From Neoceratodus forsteri (Eukaryota > Chordata > Ceratodontiformes > Ceratodontidae), in contig CM057456.1 of the NCBI GenBank assembly GCA_016271365.2, positions 606,675,501 to 606,739,500 on the forward strand: a stretch of DNA of 64,000 bases. The letters run 5' to 3'. Numbering within the stretch: the stretch's first letter is position 1; each line of letters starts with the position of its first letter. The notes beneath the pieces are model-generated. The model ran no database searches and was not told the origin of the DNA. It saw nothing but the letters and a program-made list of their open reading frames with translations. Below are positions 10,285 through 19,640 of this stretch, piece after piece. The translations under genes and the position numbers were made by a program.

Positions 10285-10665
10285 TATAATTGGTTATATC
10301 TTTGAAAAAGTATATCTATTTATTGAAATTGAATGAATGAATATAATAGGTTGAACCTAATAATTAAGCATATGGATATGACTTTGGCAGCATAACTTGG
10401 TTTACACTATTTTATATTGCTTTTGCATTTAATATGTGACAGCATGGAAGGAGTTTATAGGTTCTTTCTTTTTTTTAATTACATCATGATGTTATTCACT
10501 ATCTATGCATGTGTACCTGAATAGCTTGCTCCCCCTTCCCTGAGGAAGAGGGTTATTGTACTCAAAGTACTGGGGAGCACCAGGGAACCCGCTGTATGTT
10601 TTCTGAATCAATGTATTCATTTTTTGTCACCGAGAACCTGTCTATGTGATCACTTCTTTGATTTA
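10285..10665 (+). repeat. Right inverted arm of Penelope-like unit
   Basis: Partner of 8373-8739. Penelope-like elements are known for LTR-like repeats, often partly inverted, that contain hammerhead motifs. This arm holds the better-folding motif at 10525-10582 and ends a few bases before the right target duplication. Confidence 0.8.
10525..10582 (+). ncRNA. Hammerhead-like ribozyme (right arm)
   Basis: Predicted type-I layout. GCTCCCC (10528-10534) can pair with GGGGAGC (10572-10578) as stem I. Core strand CTGAGGA (10540-10546) differs by one base from CTGATGA. Stem II is a GAG...CTC hairpin. CAAA (10563-10566) replaces GAAA. A minimal stem III (A-GTAC-T) follows. Two core substitutions, and G at the position after the T where hammerheads prefer A, C or U, suggest it is no longer active. 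The left arm keeps both core strands intact, so the ancestral motif was complete. Confidence 0.55.
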
Positions 10666-10672
10666 TGTGTTC

Positions 10673-10689
10673 AGTCCACAGGGTTCTCA
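10673..10689. repeat. Right 17-bp target-site duplication
   Basis: Exact copy of 7753-7769. Integrase coding sequence resumes immediately after it. Confidence 0.85.
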
Positions 10690-11200
10690 CCCTTTACAAA
10701 CATTTGAAAGGTGTCAGCAGATGGGGACCTCATGGTCCATCTAGTCTGCCCAGTACTACTACCACCTTTGAGCTCCTGTTTGGTCACTGAGTGAGGGAAC
10801 CCCTAGATTTAGTCAGGGATGAATGAGAAGGTGACCTTGACTTCCTAGAGGAATCTGCTGTGGAATATGTCCTGAATTTCAGGACCCCAGTGAAGGAGCC
10901 CACGGGGCTCACACAGGAGCACTTAGCCACTGCACAACAATGACAAAAAAACTGGTATGACCATGGGGCCAGAGCCCAGGAGTATGAAGTCGGACAGTGA
11001 ATAATGGTACTTGTCCCAGTCTGACAAAATAAACTGCAGGCAGCATGGGAGGGCCCATTTTCTATAATCAGGAAGGTGAGTGAGGTCAATTATCTAGTAG
11101 GACTGCCTGACAGAGGAAAGAAATGGTCCATGCTGTGTGCAGCACACTAAAAGAAGAAAATGAGGCTGATCCCCTGGTGGACCTCCTTGGGGAGGCGTGG
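10690..11200 (+). pseudogene. Integrase, C-terminal part (copy 1)
   Basis: Continues the frame cut at 7769: FELLFGH, LDLVRDE, a NFRT block, ATAQQ, YEVGQ, MVLVPV.QNKLQAAWEGPFS and VSEVNYLVGLPDR, then a linker with EADPLVDLL (as read in the duplicate). The AWEGPF and VGLPDR segments correspond to the C-terminal SH3-like domain of Ty3-type integrases. Stops at several points. An antisense LINE tail interrupts it near 10697-10762. Confidence 0.8.
10697..10762 (-). mobile_element. Tiny 5'-truncated LINE tail within integrase
   Basis: About 66 bp reading antisense as a LINE 3' UTR (GGCAGACTAGATGGACCATG type). It is flanked by CACCCTT (10689-10695) and CACCTTT (10763-10769), which looks like a short target duplication. 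The duplicate integrase at about 13980 has the uninterrupted site. Confidence 0.7.
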
Positions 11201-11574
11201 AGTGGGGGTCAACCTTAACTTTTCTATGCACTAGCCAGCAGGACAAGTTGATTCAGAATTGCACTAGCCTGCAGATGGTTGCACTAGCCCTCAGAAAGGA
11301 CATGCTAGGCAGGATAAGGGTGGGACTGTATGGATGGTTTTAGCTGGTGGATTGATCCATTTAGAAGAGCTGGGGACCCCTGCACTTGGCAGTAATGGCA
11401 GCAATTGGTCTATGGGCAGTCATTTCAGAGTTTGGTCTGCAGTGGTGTCCAGGGAAAGTACAGAGTTGAGAGATTTGGAAAGGAGACAGAGCAGCTATGG
11501 CGAGGCTGGGATAAAACCCACCACCTGCAGAGCAGATCCTGTATGCCTCTTATCATTAATTCACTGAAATGTTG

Positions 11575-12345
11575 GATACAGACATTAAAAATGTAGGGAA
11601 ATGTAGGGAAAGAATTAATTGAAAAATTACTTGAACTTCAGTTGAATTACAATCTCATATCTTGGATGGACTCATGGTTAAATGACAGGAGACAAATGGT
11701 AAAAATGAGAGGTTATTGCTCAGAATGGGGTACTATGATGAGTGGGGTTCCCCTGGGATCGGTGCTTGGCCTGACATTGTTCAATGACTATCTCAGGAAT
11801 GCAGACATCTAATAAGTTATGGATGGCCAAATACGCAGATGATACTAAAATAGGTGCCATTGTCAATAATCAGAACCATGGGAATTCATTACAAAAAGAC
11901 ATGGATTTAATTTACAACTGGGCAGAAAAAAATAAACTGAGATTTAATGTTGAAAAGTGTCGGGTTATGCACTTTGGACATAAGAACCCACAAATTATAT
12001 ACCAGCTAGGTAACACCACACTCCTGGAAACCAGTAACAAAAAGGATTTAGGGGTGATCATGATAAATAAGTTATCTCTAAGTACACACTCAAAGTATAT
12101 GGTACAGAAATGTCATCAAATTATTGGCTGCATTTTCAGAAATATCAAGCGTAGAGATAAACAGGTAATCATTCCATTATACTCAGTACTGGTTAGACCA
12201 TATCTGGAATATTGTTCCTCCTTCTGTGCCAATCAAACAATTAAGGATAATAAATTAATGGAGGCAGTGCAATGTAAAATGACCAAAAGAATATATGATA
12301 TATGGCTAATTAAGCATTACACAATGACAAGAAAGAATCATGGAC
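11575..12345 (+). mobile_element. CR1/L2-group LINE RT fragment
   Basis: RT fingers/palm remnants from 11640 (SWMDSWLNDRRQMVKMRG, SGVPLGSVLGLTLFN) lead into a 188-codon open frame (11784-12350) with MAKYADDTKIGAI, the catalytic motif C at about 11835. Further on are LRFNVEKCRVMHFGHKNP, KDLGVIM, LYSVLVRPYLEYCSSF and a degenerate VQCKMTKRI thumb block. It differs from the esterase-ORF1 family copies in the window. There is one frameshift between the palm blocks. The 3' end is cut by the palindrome at 12343. Lack of stops in the second frame is notable for such an old fragment. Confidence 0.85.
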
Positions 12346-12779
12346 TCTGATTGGTCAGTGCGTGCCTGAGACAGTGATGTTATTATACAATAACATCACT
12401 GCATTGATTTGTTGGATTGTTCTTTGGACCTGTCTTCAGAAACAAAGATATATTGCTACACTAAAAATCTACTAAAACCTTTTTTAATTTGTATAACATT
12501 GAGCCATTGTATAATTGCAATAAGGCACTCCAAGGTATGTGTTATTGTGTAATAACATCACTCCTGGGGTGGTGGAAGCACTCGGTGTTGCCACGCGTGC
12601 TTCAACCCACCCCAAGAGTGACGTTATTACATGATAACACACACTTTGTCATGCCTTATTGCTTAAAGCAATATATCTTTGTTTCTGAAGAGAGATCCAA
12701 ACAATATAACAAATCAATACAGTGATGCTATTGTGTAATAACATCACTGTTTCAGGTACACACTAACCAATCAGAGCCC
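12343..12779. mobile_element. 437-bp fold-back element (near-complete palindrome)
   Basis: The left half (12343-12580) reads as the reverse complement of the right half (12590-12779), with about 85% identity by eye. Termini are GACTCTGATTGGT and ACCAATCAGAGCC. Each arm holds GTGATGTTATTATACAATAACATCAC-like inner palindromes, so the arms themselves contain smaller hairpins. A core GCAATAAGGCA...GTAATAAC.TCACTC is shared with the fold-backs at 50781-50927 and 54895-55040. No coding capacity; it is a MITE-like element. It sits exactly at the 3' break of the LINE fragment. Confidence 0.85.
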
Positions 12780-13154
12780 TGGAAATGTTCTTGCCATTGT
12801 ATCATAAAACTGGAAGCTAGTGACTTAACAGGTTCTACCGTTGATCACACTCTGGACACTAGCTGAAAGTTCTAGCAGTGGAGTAATAATGACTCACATT
12901 GAGTCTTTTGTGGGAACCCTCTCTTTGAACTGCCAGATAACTGCAGCTCTTAATGAGATGCTGTTAATCACAGCTGACCATCTGGAATACTGAGAGAGAT
13001 TAGCATGAGGACTAGAGCCTTCCAAAGTAGGGACATTAACTTCATTAACAGCCATGGAAAACCTGCACTAGTCAAGATGGACAAGTACAGGGTTAGCTGC
13101 GCTAGCCCTGGCCAATTTGCACAAGATTTGGGGCTAGTAAAACGATGTTAAAAT

Positions 13155-13560
13155 TGAACCCTGCAGTAGGAGGGATCCTCAGTGGATAACCTTACCCTCT
13201 CAGGGCAGCTGACACCAGCCAGACAGAGCAGATGAGAGGGGTGCTATGAGCATTTGGGGATATGTTCACAGAGAAACTGGGTTACACCATGATGGCAGAA
13301 CACCTCGTTGACACTGAGATCCAAGTACCCCTGAGGCAGTCCCTTACAGGGTACCAGAGGGGGTTAAGCACACTATGCAAGAGGAACTCAGGGACATGCC
13401 TGCCCTTGGAGTGATCCAGGAGTCCAGTAGCCCTTGGGCCCCGCCCATGGTCCTGATCCCCAAGAAGGATGGTACCACACAGTTCTGTGTCAAATACCAC
13501 AGGCTTAACAGTTTCATGGAGTCAGTTGTCTACTCCATTCCCAGAACAGATGAGACCTCA
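13155..13560 (+). pseudogene. Reverse transcriptase start (Gmr1-like, copy 1)
   Basis: Begins with GDMFTEKLGYTMMAEH, continues with IQVPLRQS and a frameshifted EELRDMPALGVIQESSSPWAPPMVLIPKKDGTTQFCVKY.RLN (13375-13520), the finger region of Ty3-type RTs, and ends at the PRTDET block. It then joins an integrase block at 13563, so the RT palm is missing here. 14411-14800 is a close duplicate of this segment. Confidence 0.88.
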
Positions 13561-13562
13561 AA

Positions 13563-14400
13563 CATAGTGGGGCCCCAGGGCACCCCAAGATGCATGGACA
13601 AAAGATGCATACTGGTTGTCATGTACTACACAATCAGGTACCCTGAGGCAGTGGCCATGTCCTCCATTGAGGCTGAAAAAGTGACTGATGAGCTCCTAGT
13701 AATCTTTAGCCAAGTGGGATTTCCCCAGGAGATTTTGTCAGACCAGGGGAAAAATGTCATATCATCATTAACGGCTAGTCTGTGGAAGAAGTGTGGGGTG
13801 AACTATCTCCGTGCCTTACCCTATCACACCAGACAAATGGCCTGGTCGAGCAGTTCAATGGGACCCTCAAAACTATGATCAGGACATTTGCTGACCAGTA
13901 CAAGAGGGAGTTGGACAAATATTTGCCCCACCTCCTGTTTGCATACAGGGAAGTCCCTCAGGAGTTAACAGGGTTCTCACCCTTTGAGCTCCTGTTTGCT
14001 CACTGGGTGAGAAGAACCCTAGATTTAGTCAGGGATGAATGGGAAGGTAAGCTTGTCTTCCAAGGGGAACCTGTTGTGGAGTATGTCCTAAATTTCAGGA
14101 CCCAGCTAAAGGAGCTCATGGGGCTCATCCAGTAGCACCTAGCCACTGCTCAACAGCCACAGAAAACCTGGTATATCCGTGGAGCCAGAGCCCGGGAGTA
14201 TGAAGTTGGACAGCAAATGATGGTACTTGTCCCAGACTGACAAAATAAACTGCAGGCAGCATGGGAGGGCCTATTCTCTATAATCAGGAAGGTGAGTGAG
14301 GTCATTTACGTAGTAGGACTGCCTGACAGAATACAGAGGAAATGGTCCATGCTGTGTGCAGCATGCCAATAGAAGAAAATGAGGCTGATCCCCTGGTGGA
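13563..14400 (+). pseudogene. Integrase core and C-terminus (Gmr1-like, copy 2)
   Basis: Begins inside the core at DIVGP-equivalent NIVGPQ, then YYTIRYPEAVAMSS, VGFPQEILSDQGKNV (second catalytic Asp, about 13740) and TNGLVEQFN with the catalytic Glu codon at 13848-13850, preserved here but replaced in copy 1. A 117-codon frame (13782-14135) continues through LLFAYREVPQELTGFSPFELLF and NFRTQLKE. The C-terminal domain follows with stops (AWEGLFSIIRK, VVGLPDR). Frame changes near 13780 and a stop at 14133. It lacks the insertions seen in copy 1. Confidence 0.88.
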
Positions 14401-14404
14401 CCTC

Positions 14405-15176
14405 CTTAGGGAGGGGTGGGAGAGATCCTCAGTGGATAACCTTTCCCTCTAAGGGCAGCTGACACTGGCCCAGGCAGAGCAGACGAGAAGGGTGCTATGA
14501 GCATTTGGGGATATGTTCACAGGGAAACTGGGTTACACCATGATGGCAGAACACCACGTTGACACTAGGATCCAAGTACCCCTGAGGCAGTCCCTTACAG
14601 GGTACCAGAAGGGGTTAAGCAGACTATGCAAGAGGAACTCAGGAAGATGCTGGCCCTTGGAGTGATCCAGGAATCCAGTAGCCCCAGGGCCCCACCCGAG
14701 GTCCTGATCCTCAAGAAGGATGATACCACACAGTTCTGTGTTGAATACTGCAGTCTCAACAGATGCATGGAGTCGGATGCCTACCCCATGCCCAAAATGG
14801 ATGAGACCTTGGAATGGCTGAGGGCAGTTCAGTTCCTGATCATGATAGACCTGATGAAGGGCTACTGGCAGGTAGCCCCTTATCCCTGCAGCCAGGGAGA
14901 GGTCTGCTTTCATTACCACATATTCAGATTCTGAGTAATGCCAGTTGGGATGAAGAATGCACCCACAACCTTCCAGCAGCTTGTTGATCATATTCTATCT
15001 GGGGCAGGAGAATATGTGCTGGCATACATGGATGACATAGTCATTTGCAGCCAGACATGGGAGGATCATGTCAGGCATATGAGGGAGCTAGTCTGCCATC
15101 TGAAGGCTACAGAGCTGACAGTTAAGGTGGAAAAATGTCAAGTTAGCATGGCTAAAGTGTCCTACCTTGATTTCAG
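14405..15176 (+). pseudogene. Reverse transcriptase (Gmr1-like, copy 2)
   Basis: Downstream of integrase in the same strand. After a linker (GDMFTGKLGYTMM, IQVPLRQS) comes a frame from 14626: MQEELRKMLALGVIQESSS, VLILKKD.TTQFCVEY, PMPKMDETLEWL and a motif A block FLIMIDLMKGYWQV (Asp near 14847). One in-frame TGA (14932-14934) is followed by MPVGMKNAPTTFQQLVDHIL and motif C YMDD at 15025-15036. The frame ends at YLDFSE, where a minus-strand LINE starts. RNase H is absent. Confidence 0.9.
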
Positions 15177-15189
15177 TGAGATCTCCTCC

Positions 15190-16832
15190 TCAGGGAGTGT
15201 GTTCCATGGAGCCACCACCCTCTCTGTAAAGTAGTGCCGCCTTAATTTCCTCCGGTATCCCCCCCACCAGCTTTCTGCTATGTCCCCTCACAGTCCCTTC
15301 CCCCTTCAATCTAAACAAACCCTCTCTGTCTACCCCATTGATACCTCTCACATATTTAAAGGTCTCAATCATATCCTCTCTGTTTCTTCTGTCCTCCAGA
15401 CAGTACATGTTGAGCTCCCTCATTCTCTCCTCTTAAGTCCTGTCTCCCATCCCTCAGATCATTTTCATCACCCTCCTCTGGACCCTCTCCAATAGTGTGA
15501 CATCTCTCTTTAGGTACGGATGCCAGAACTGCACACAGTACTCAAATGAAGCCTCACCAAGGTTTTGTGCAGGGCAGGATAACCTCCTTCCTTCTCAAAG
15601 TTATCCCCTGGCAATGCAACCCAACATTCTGTTTGCCTTTGCTGCTGCCCTCTTACATTGTTTTAAGTGGTTCATTTTCCCTGTAATTACCAGCCCCAGA
15701 TCCCTATCTTCCTCCAAGGTGGACAACTGCATCCCCCCAGCTGGTAGCTGTACCTTGGATTTCTATCCCCCAAGTGCAGTACCCTACACTTCTTGGCACT
15801 GAAACATAGCTGCCAAGTATTTTACCACTGGTCCAACCTTTCCAGATCATTCTGTAGTGCCCTACTTCCCTGTTCACTGTCCACCACCACTCCGTCTACA
15901 AACAGACTCAATTTGCTCTCAACCCCCTCTGCAGTGTCCGCTATGAAAACATTAAATAGTACTGGACCCAGAACAGATCCCTGTGGAACTACACTAGTGA
16001 CCCCCTTGGGTGATCAGAATTCACCTCCTACCTCTACCCTCTGCTGCCTATTACCCAACCATCCCCCAATCCACTTGACCATTCTAACTCCCACCCTTAA
16101 GTTCCCCAGCTTGCCCAGCAGCCTCCCAAGTGGGACTGAATCAAAAGCCTTCCTGAAATCCAGATACTGGACATCAACCAGCTGACCTACATCCAGAGAT
16201 CTCGTCACCCAGTCATAAAACTCAACCAGATTGGTCTGAAAAAATCTCCCCTTTAAGAATCTGTGTTGCTGCGGGTCCTGAAAGCCATTTATTGCCAGTA
16301 GTTTCACTCACCTTTCCTTCAGGATGGTTTCCAGCACTTTCTCCACTATGAATGTGAGGCTGACCAGCCAGTAATTTCCAAGCTCATCCTTAGGACCACC
16401 CTTGTGGAGGGGCACCTTGTGTGCCAACCTCCAATCTTGTGGCACACAACCCAGTTTGAGGAAGCTGTTAAATAACTCTGTCAAAGGAGTTGGACTCCTG
16501 CCAACACCTTCAAGAACTGCGGGTGGATTCCATCCGGCCCCGGTGCCTTGTCTGTCCTCAATGATGTCAGGCTGTCCCATACTCTTTCTACCAGTACTTC
16601 CCCATCAGTTATTTCCCCCCTGCCCCCCACCTTCTTGACCCATTGTGGAATTGGTCCTTCCCCTTCTCTTGTAAAGACCAATGTGAAGTACTCGTTCAAC
16701 ACATCTGCTTGCTTGGACCCTTTCTCCGCCCCCTTCCTTCTTTTTTATCCTGGCAATCCAGTCACTACTTCTCCTTTTCTCTCTTACATATTTTAAAAAT
16801 GTATTCTCTCCCTTCCTGATCCCCTTTGCCAA
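15190..16832 (-). pseudogene. LINE reverse transcriptase, frame-broken
   Basis: Read from 16832 down: a linker, TDKAPGPDGIHPQFLKVL (RT motif 0/1 near 16530), PQDWRLAHKVPLHKGGPKDELGNYW, VEKVLETILKER, then QYLDFRKAFDSVPLGRL (motif A, about 16165) and GSVLGP-like and cysteine blocks read through stops. It ends with MRELNMYCLEDRRNREDMIETFKY (thumb, 15423-15352) and a truncated C-terminus. At least five frame changes. Same family as the copies at 20362-22840 and 36560-40232 but more diverged. Confidence 0.85.
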
Positions 16833-16882
16833 CCTTAGCTGCTTGGAAGCCTTAGCTGCCTTAACTACCCTACTTGCCTACC

Positions 16883-17822
16883 TCAACTTAGTGATGTAAT
16901 CCTCCCTGTCCTCCTCCCTCCAGGTCCTCTTGTACTTCCAGAATGCCAGCCTTTTTTCCCTTGCCTTCTCCTGCACCCCCTTGACCACCAACTTGGTTTC
17001 CTGGACCTTGCTTTCTTGCTCATAATACTTGCCCCTGCCTTCATTTCCTCCAAGAGGCCCATCTTTATGATATCCCACCTGTGTTCCGTGTCCATGTCTG
17101 GTGTTATCCCTTCTAAATATCCTTTAAGCACAGCTGCCATCTTTCTGAAGTTGGCCCCTCTCAAGTCCCACACCTTCATATTTTTTGGAATACCCTTCCC
17201 CATGGTAAAAGAGAACCACACCATACAGTGGTCACTCCCCACCAGCGGGTCCTCTACCATCACATCACTTGCTAGGACCCCATCTGTTAGTACCCAATCC
17301 AAGATGTCCCCCCTCCCAGTTGGCTGAACCACCTGTTGTGTCAGGAAGACATCCTGGAATGCATCCAGTAATAGTTGCTCCCTGGCAGCTGCTGAGGTCA
17401 TGGTACTCCAGTCAGCCCCTGGCAAGTTGAAATTACCCACCACCACCATCTTCCTCTTTCCACAGTGACTTTTCAGGCTATCCACCATTTTCTGGTCAAG
17501 CTCCTCTGATTGTGATGGGTGCCTATAGACCACACCCAGGTTTACCCTCTTGCCATTTTCCCTCTGCATAGTGACCCACAGAATTTCCAAGCTTCCCTCC
17601 TCCCCCTCTTCCCTGCACATTATTCCTTCTCTGACAAATAAAGCCACCCCCTCATCTCCCACTTTCTCTGTCCTTCCTGTACAATTTGTAACCTGGGATT
17701 ACCAAATCCCAGTTATGGTGCTGGGTGGCCCATGTTTCTGTGATAGCCACCACATCGACTCCTCCTTTCGTCATCAGCACTTGAAACTTGGGTAACTTGT
17801 TGCCCATGCTCCTAAGCAGCTA
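16883..17822 (-). pseudogene. LINE endonuclease domain and linker
   Basis: APE-type endonuclease remains, longest open frame 17662-16883 (259 codons). Motifs in order: ALFVREG, a VYRHPSQSEE block, VVVGNFNLPGADW (the catalytic Asn block of the GDFN type) and VGSDHCMVWF (the catalytic SDH motif). The RT-linker region then has LDFRRANF-like DLRGANFRKM and the KPSWWS block. Codons upstream (17663-17822) continue the domain with a stop. Target nicking would be its role in target-primed reverse transcription. The SDH and Asn blocks are intact, but the element is dead from shifts elsewhere. Confidence 0.85.
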
Positions 17823-17962
17823 AGGTGGGACCAAGAAAGTTCCAAAATGCTTTGCAAGTGTTGGGAAACAGGAACCTGGAAAGTCCACGACATGGTACAG
17901 CCAGGTCAGGCAGTGGTTGGGCTGCTGGGGCCAAGGATTCACTGAAGGAGTTACTATAACCA
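17823..17962. other. Short unassigned spacer between two LINEs
   Basis: 140 bp without recognisable content. It could be remaining LTR-element sequence beyond the LINE insertion, but I could not match it to RNase H. Confidence 0.3.
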
Positions 17963-19640
17963 TAAGTTCAAGTTCAAGTTCATTGTAGGAAAACTCCATT
18001 GAGCAAGCTCATTCACAAGGAGGTCCTTTGACACAAACAGGTAGATACAGATTGCATAATTGAAAAAACAGTACAAATTCAAGTACAGAATTATAGGCAA
18101 GCATTAACATGTTGCATAAAAATGACAATGACATAGAAAAATACAAGTACAAAAAAAGGTACAAAGTGCTTGTTTTGGAGTATCAAGGCAGATAATTTCT
18201 AGGTAAGTAAGAGGAAGCAGTGGGCTAGGGTTAGAGCAGTGAGCTAGGATTTAGAAGCAGCTGCACATATCTTTTATTTTTGCTGCAGCCAACCTTTTAA
18301 ATAGGCTGACTGGGACAGTACCGTGAAGCTTCAGTACACCTTGGAGCTGGATCCAGATAGTTGGGAGTACGCTCGATATGGCCCACTTACCGAGTGAGGT
18401 GCGAGTTCTCAGTACATCGAGGAGGAGGAGCTAATTTTTCCTAAGAGAGTAGGTGCTATGGGAAATATGGAAAAGGGTTGTGAGATAGTTTGGGAGCTTG
18501 TTCAGGAGTAGCTTAAGAGTCCAGATACCAGCATGAAGCGTGCGTCTAGTTGAGAGTGATGTCTAGCCAGTGGCTAGGTACAAATCACAATGGTGGGTTC
18601 AGTATGGTAAGTTTGTCATGAACCATATGGCGCGGTGGTAGAGGACATCTAGTTTGCTGAGTCCAGAGGCCACTGCAGAGGAATAGATTAAATCTCCATA
18701 GTAAAGTAGTGGCAAGAAAGTGGCCTGGACCAGCCTTGTTCTGGTATCCAATAGAAAGAGGGACTTGTTACGGAAAAAGAAACCTAGCTTAATTTTTTGC
18801 CTCTTTGCCAGATTGTCGAGGTGGTCATGAAAGGAAAGCTTGTTGTCTAGCCACATACCAAGATATTTGAATTTGGAGGTGATTTCAAAGGGTTCACCTA
18901 GGGAGGTAGTGATGAATTCTTTGTGCGTGTTTGCAAGGGAAGTGGAGGTGGTGTTTGGGGCAAAGATCATGGCCTCAGTTTTCTTAGCATTGAGGAGTAG
19001 TTTGGCATTGATTAGGTTGATTTCTAGTTGTGCAAAGTCGGCATGGAGTACATCCCTCACTTCAGCCAGTGTAGGGCCTGTTGTGTACAGTACAGTATCA
19101 TCAGCAAAGAAATGCAGATGGGACTGGGATATATGTGCGTCAAGGTTATTGATGTACAGGGAGAAGAGGATGGGACCTAATATGGAGCCTTGCGGGATTC
19201 CCCTGACAACTGGGAGGGATGCAGAAAAGAGGCCACCTGCTTTTACTTTCTGGGTCCTTCTAGACAGGTAGCTGGTAAACCACTGGGCATCAAGGGGGGG
19301 GTGGCACCTACTTTTATTAGGCTTGAGACTAACAGATTGTGGTTGACAGTGTCAAATGCTTTGCTGAGATCTAAAAATACTGCACCAGTAACTTTCTTGG
19401 AGTCCATGGCTGTGATCCATTCATTGGTAACTTTGGCTAGAGCAGTGACTACTGTGGTTGGGCTGGAAGCCAGATTGAGCAGGGTTGAGGACTGAAGATG
19501 ATTCGATATGGAGTTTCATTTTGGAGTAAACTAGCTTTTTGAGGACTTTGGAGAGGACAGGTAAGATTGAGATGGGCCTATAGTTGTCACACAGATTGGC
19601 ATCTCTGTGGTCAGATGAAGTGAGGATGTTTCCCGGTGTT
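17963..19640 (-). mobile_element. Second LINE group, 3' half with hexamer tail
   Basis: The minus-strand 3' end is marked by a (AAGTTC)n tail at 17963-17990 on the plus strand, i.e. GAACTT repeats, followed upstream by a 3' UTR of about 600 bp. Coding blocks lie at 18599-19500. The family differs from the esterase-ORF1 LINEs in RT sequence and tail, and resembles jockey/L2-superfamily LINEs common in fish and amphibians. Confidence 0.8.
18599..19500 (-). pseudogene. Reverse transcriptase of the second LINE group
   Basis: Blocks on the minus strand: a motif with RGIPQGSILGPILFSLYINNL (19200-19130), HFFADDTVLY (catalytic motif C, about 19110-19080), then an uninterrupted 153-codon frame (19060-18599). 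That frame has LNAKKTEAMIFAP, FKYLGMWLDNKLSFHDHL, KLGFFFRNKS, QATFLPLLYYGDLIYSSA and LDVLYHRAIWF. This thumb organisation separates it from the VQRRATK-type family. Upstream (19500-19640) only degenerate RT sequence is seen; endonuclease is absent, so the copy is 5'-truncated. Confidence 0.85.

Larger units (their letters stand above)
11208..13150. mobile_element. TIR DNA transposon interrupting the Gmr1-like element (hAT-like?)
   Basis: The ends form an imperfect inverted repeat: GGGTCAACCTTAACTTTTC near 11208 against the complement of GATGTTAAAATTGAACCC ending near 13151, each followed inward by an ACTAGCC motif. Host sequence stops at the left end and resumes at 13155, as shown by the duplicate copy at 14405-14415, where the two host halves are joined. 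The flanks TGGAGTGG and TGCAGTAG are a possible decayed 8-bp duplication, which would suggest hAT. No transposase is visible; the interior is occupied by a LINE fragment and a large palindrome. Confidence 0.6.
15177..17822 (-). mobile_element. Esterase-ORF1-type LINE, 3'-deleted body
   Basis: A minus-strand LINE running from the endonuclease start (SLRSMGNKLPKF near 17805) to the RT thumb. Unlike its relatives it has no 3' UTR terminus: coding sequence stops at 15177 against the Gmr1-like RT, so the tail was lost by deletion or recombination. Endonuclease and RT parts are listed separately. Confidence 0.88.

Noticed and set aside
11500..11560. tRNA-like SINE: GCTGGGATAAAACCCA resembles the complement of a B box
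   Set aside because: No matching A box at the expected distance and no cloverleaf could be drawn.
13155..14400. Evidence for RT-before-IN order, from RT (13155-13560) followed by IN (13563)
   Set aside because: The junction falls inside both domains and the RT segment recurs at 14411, so this order is a by-product of the tandem duplication.
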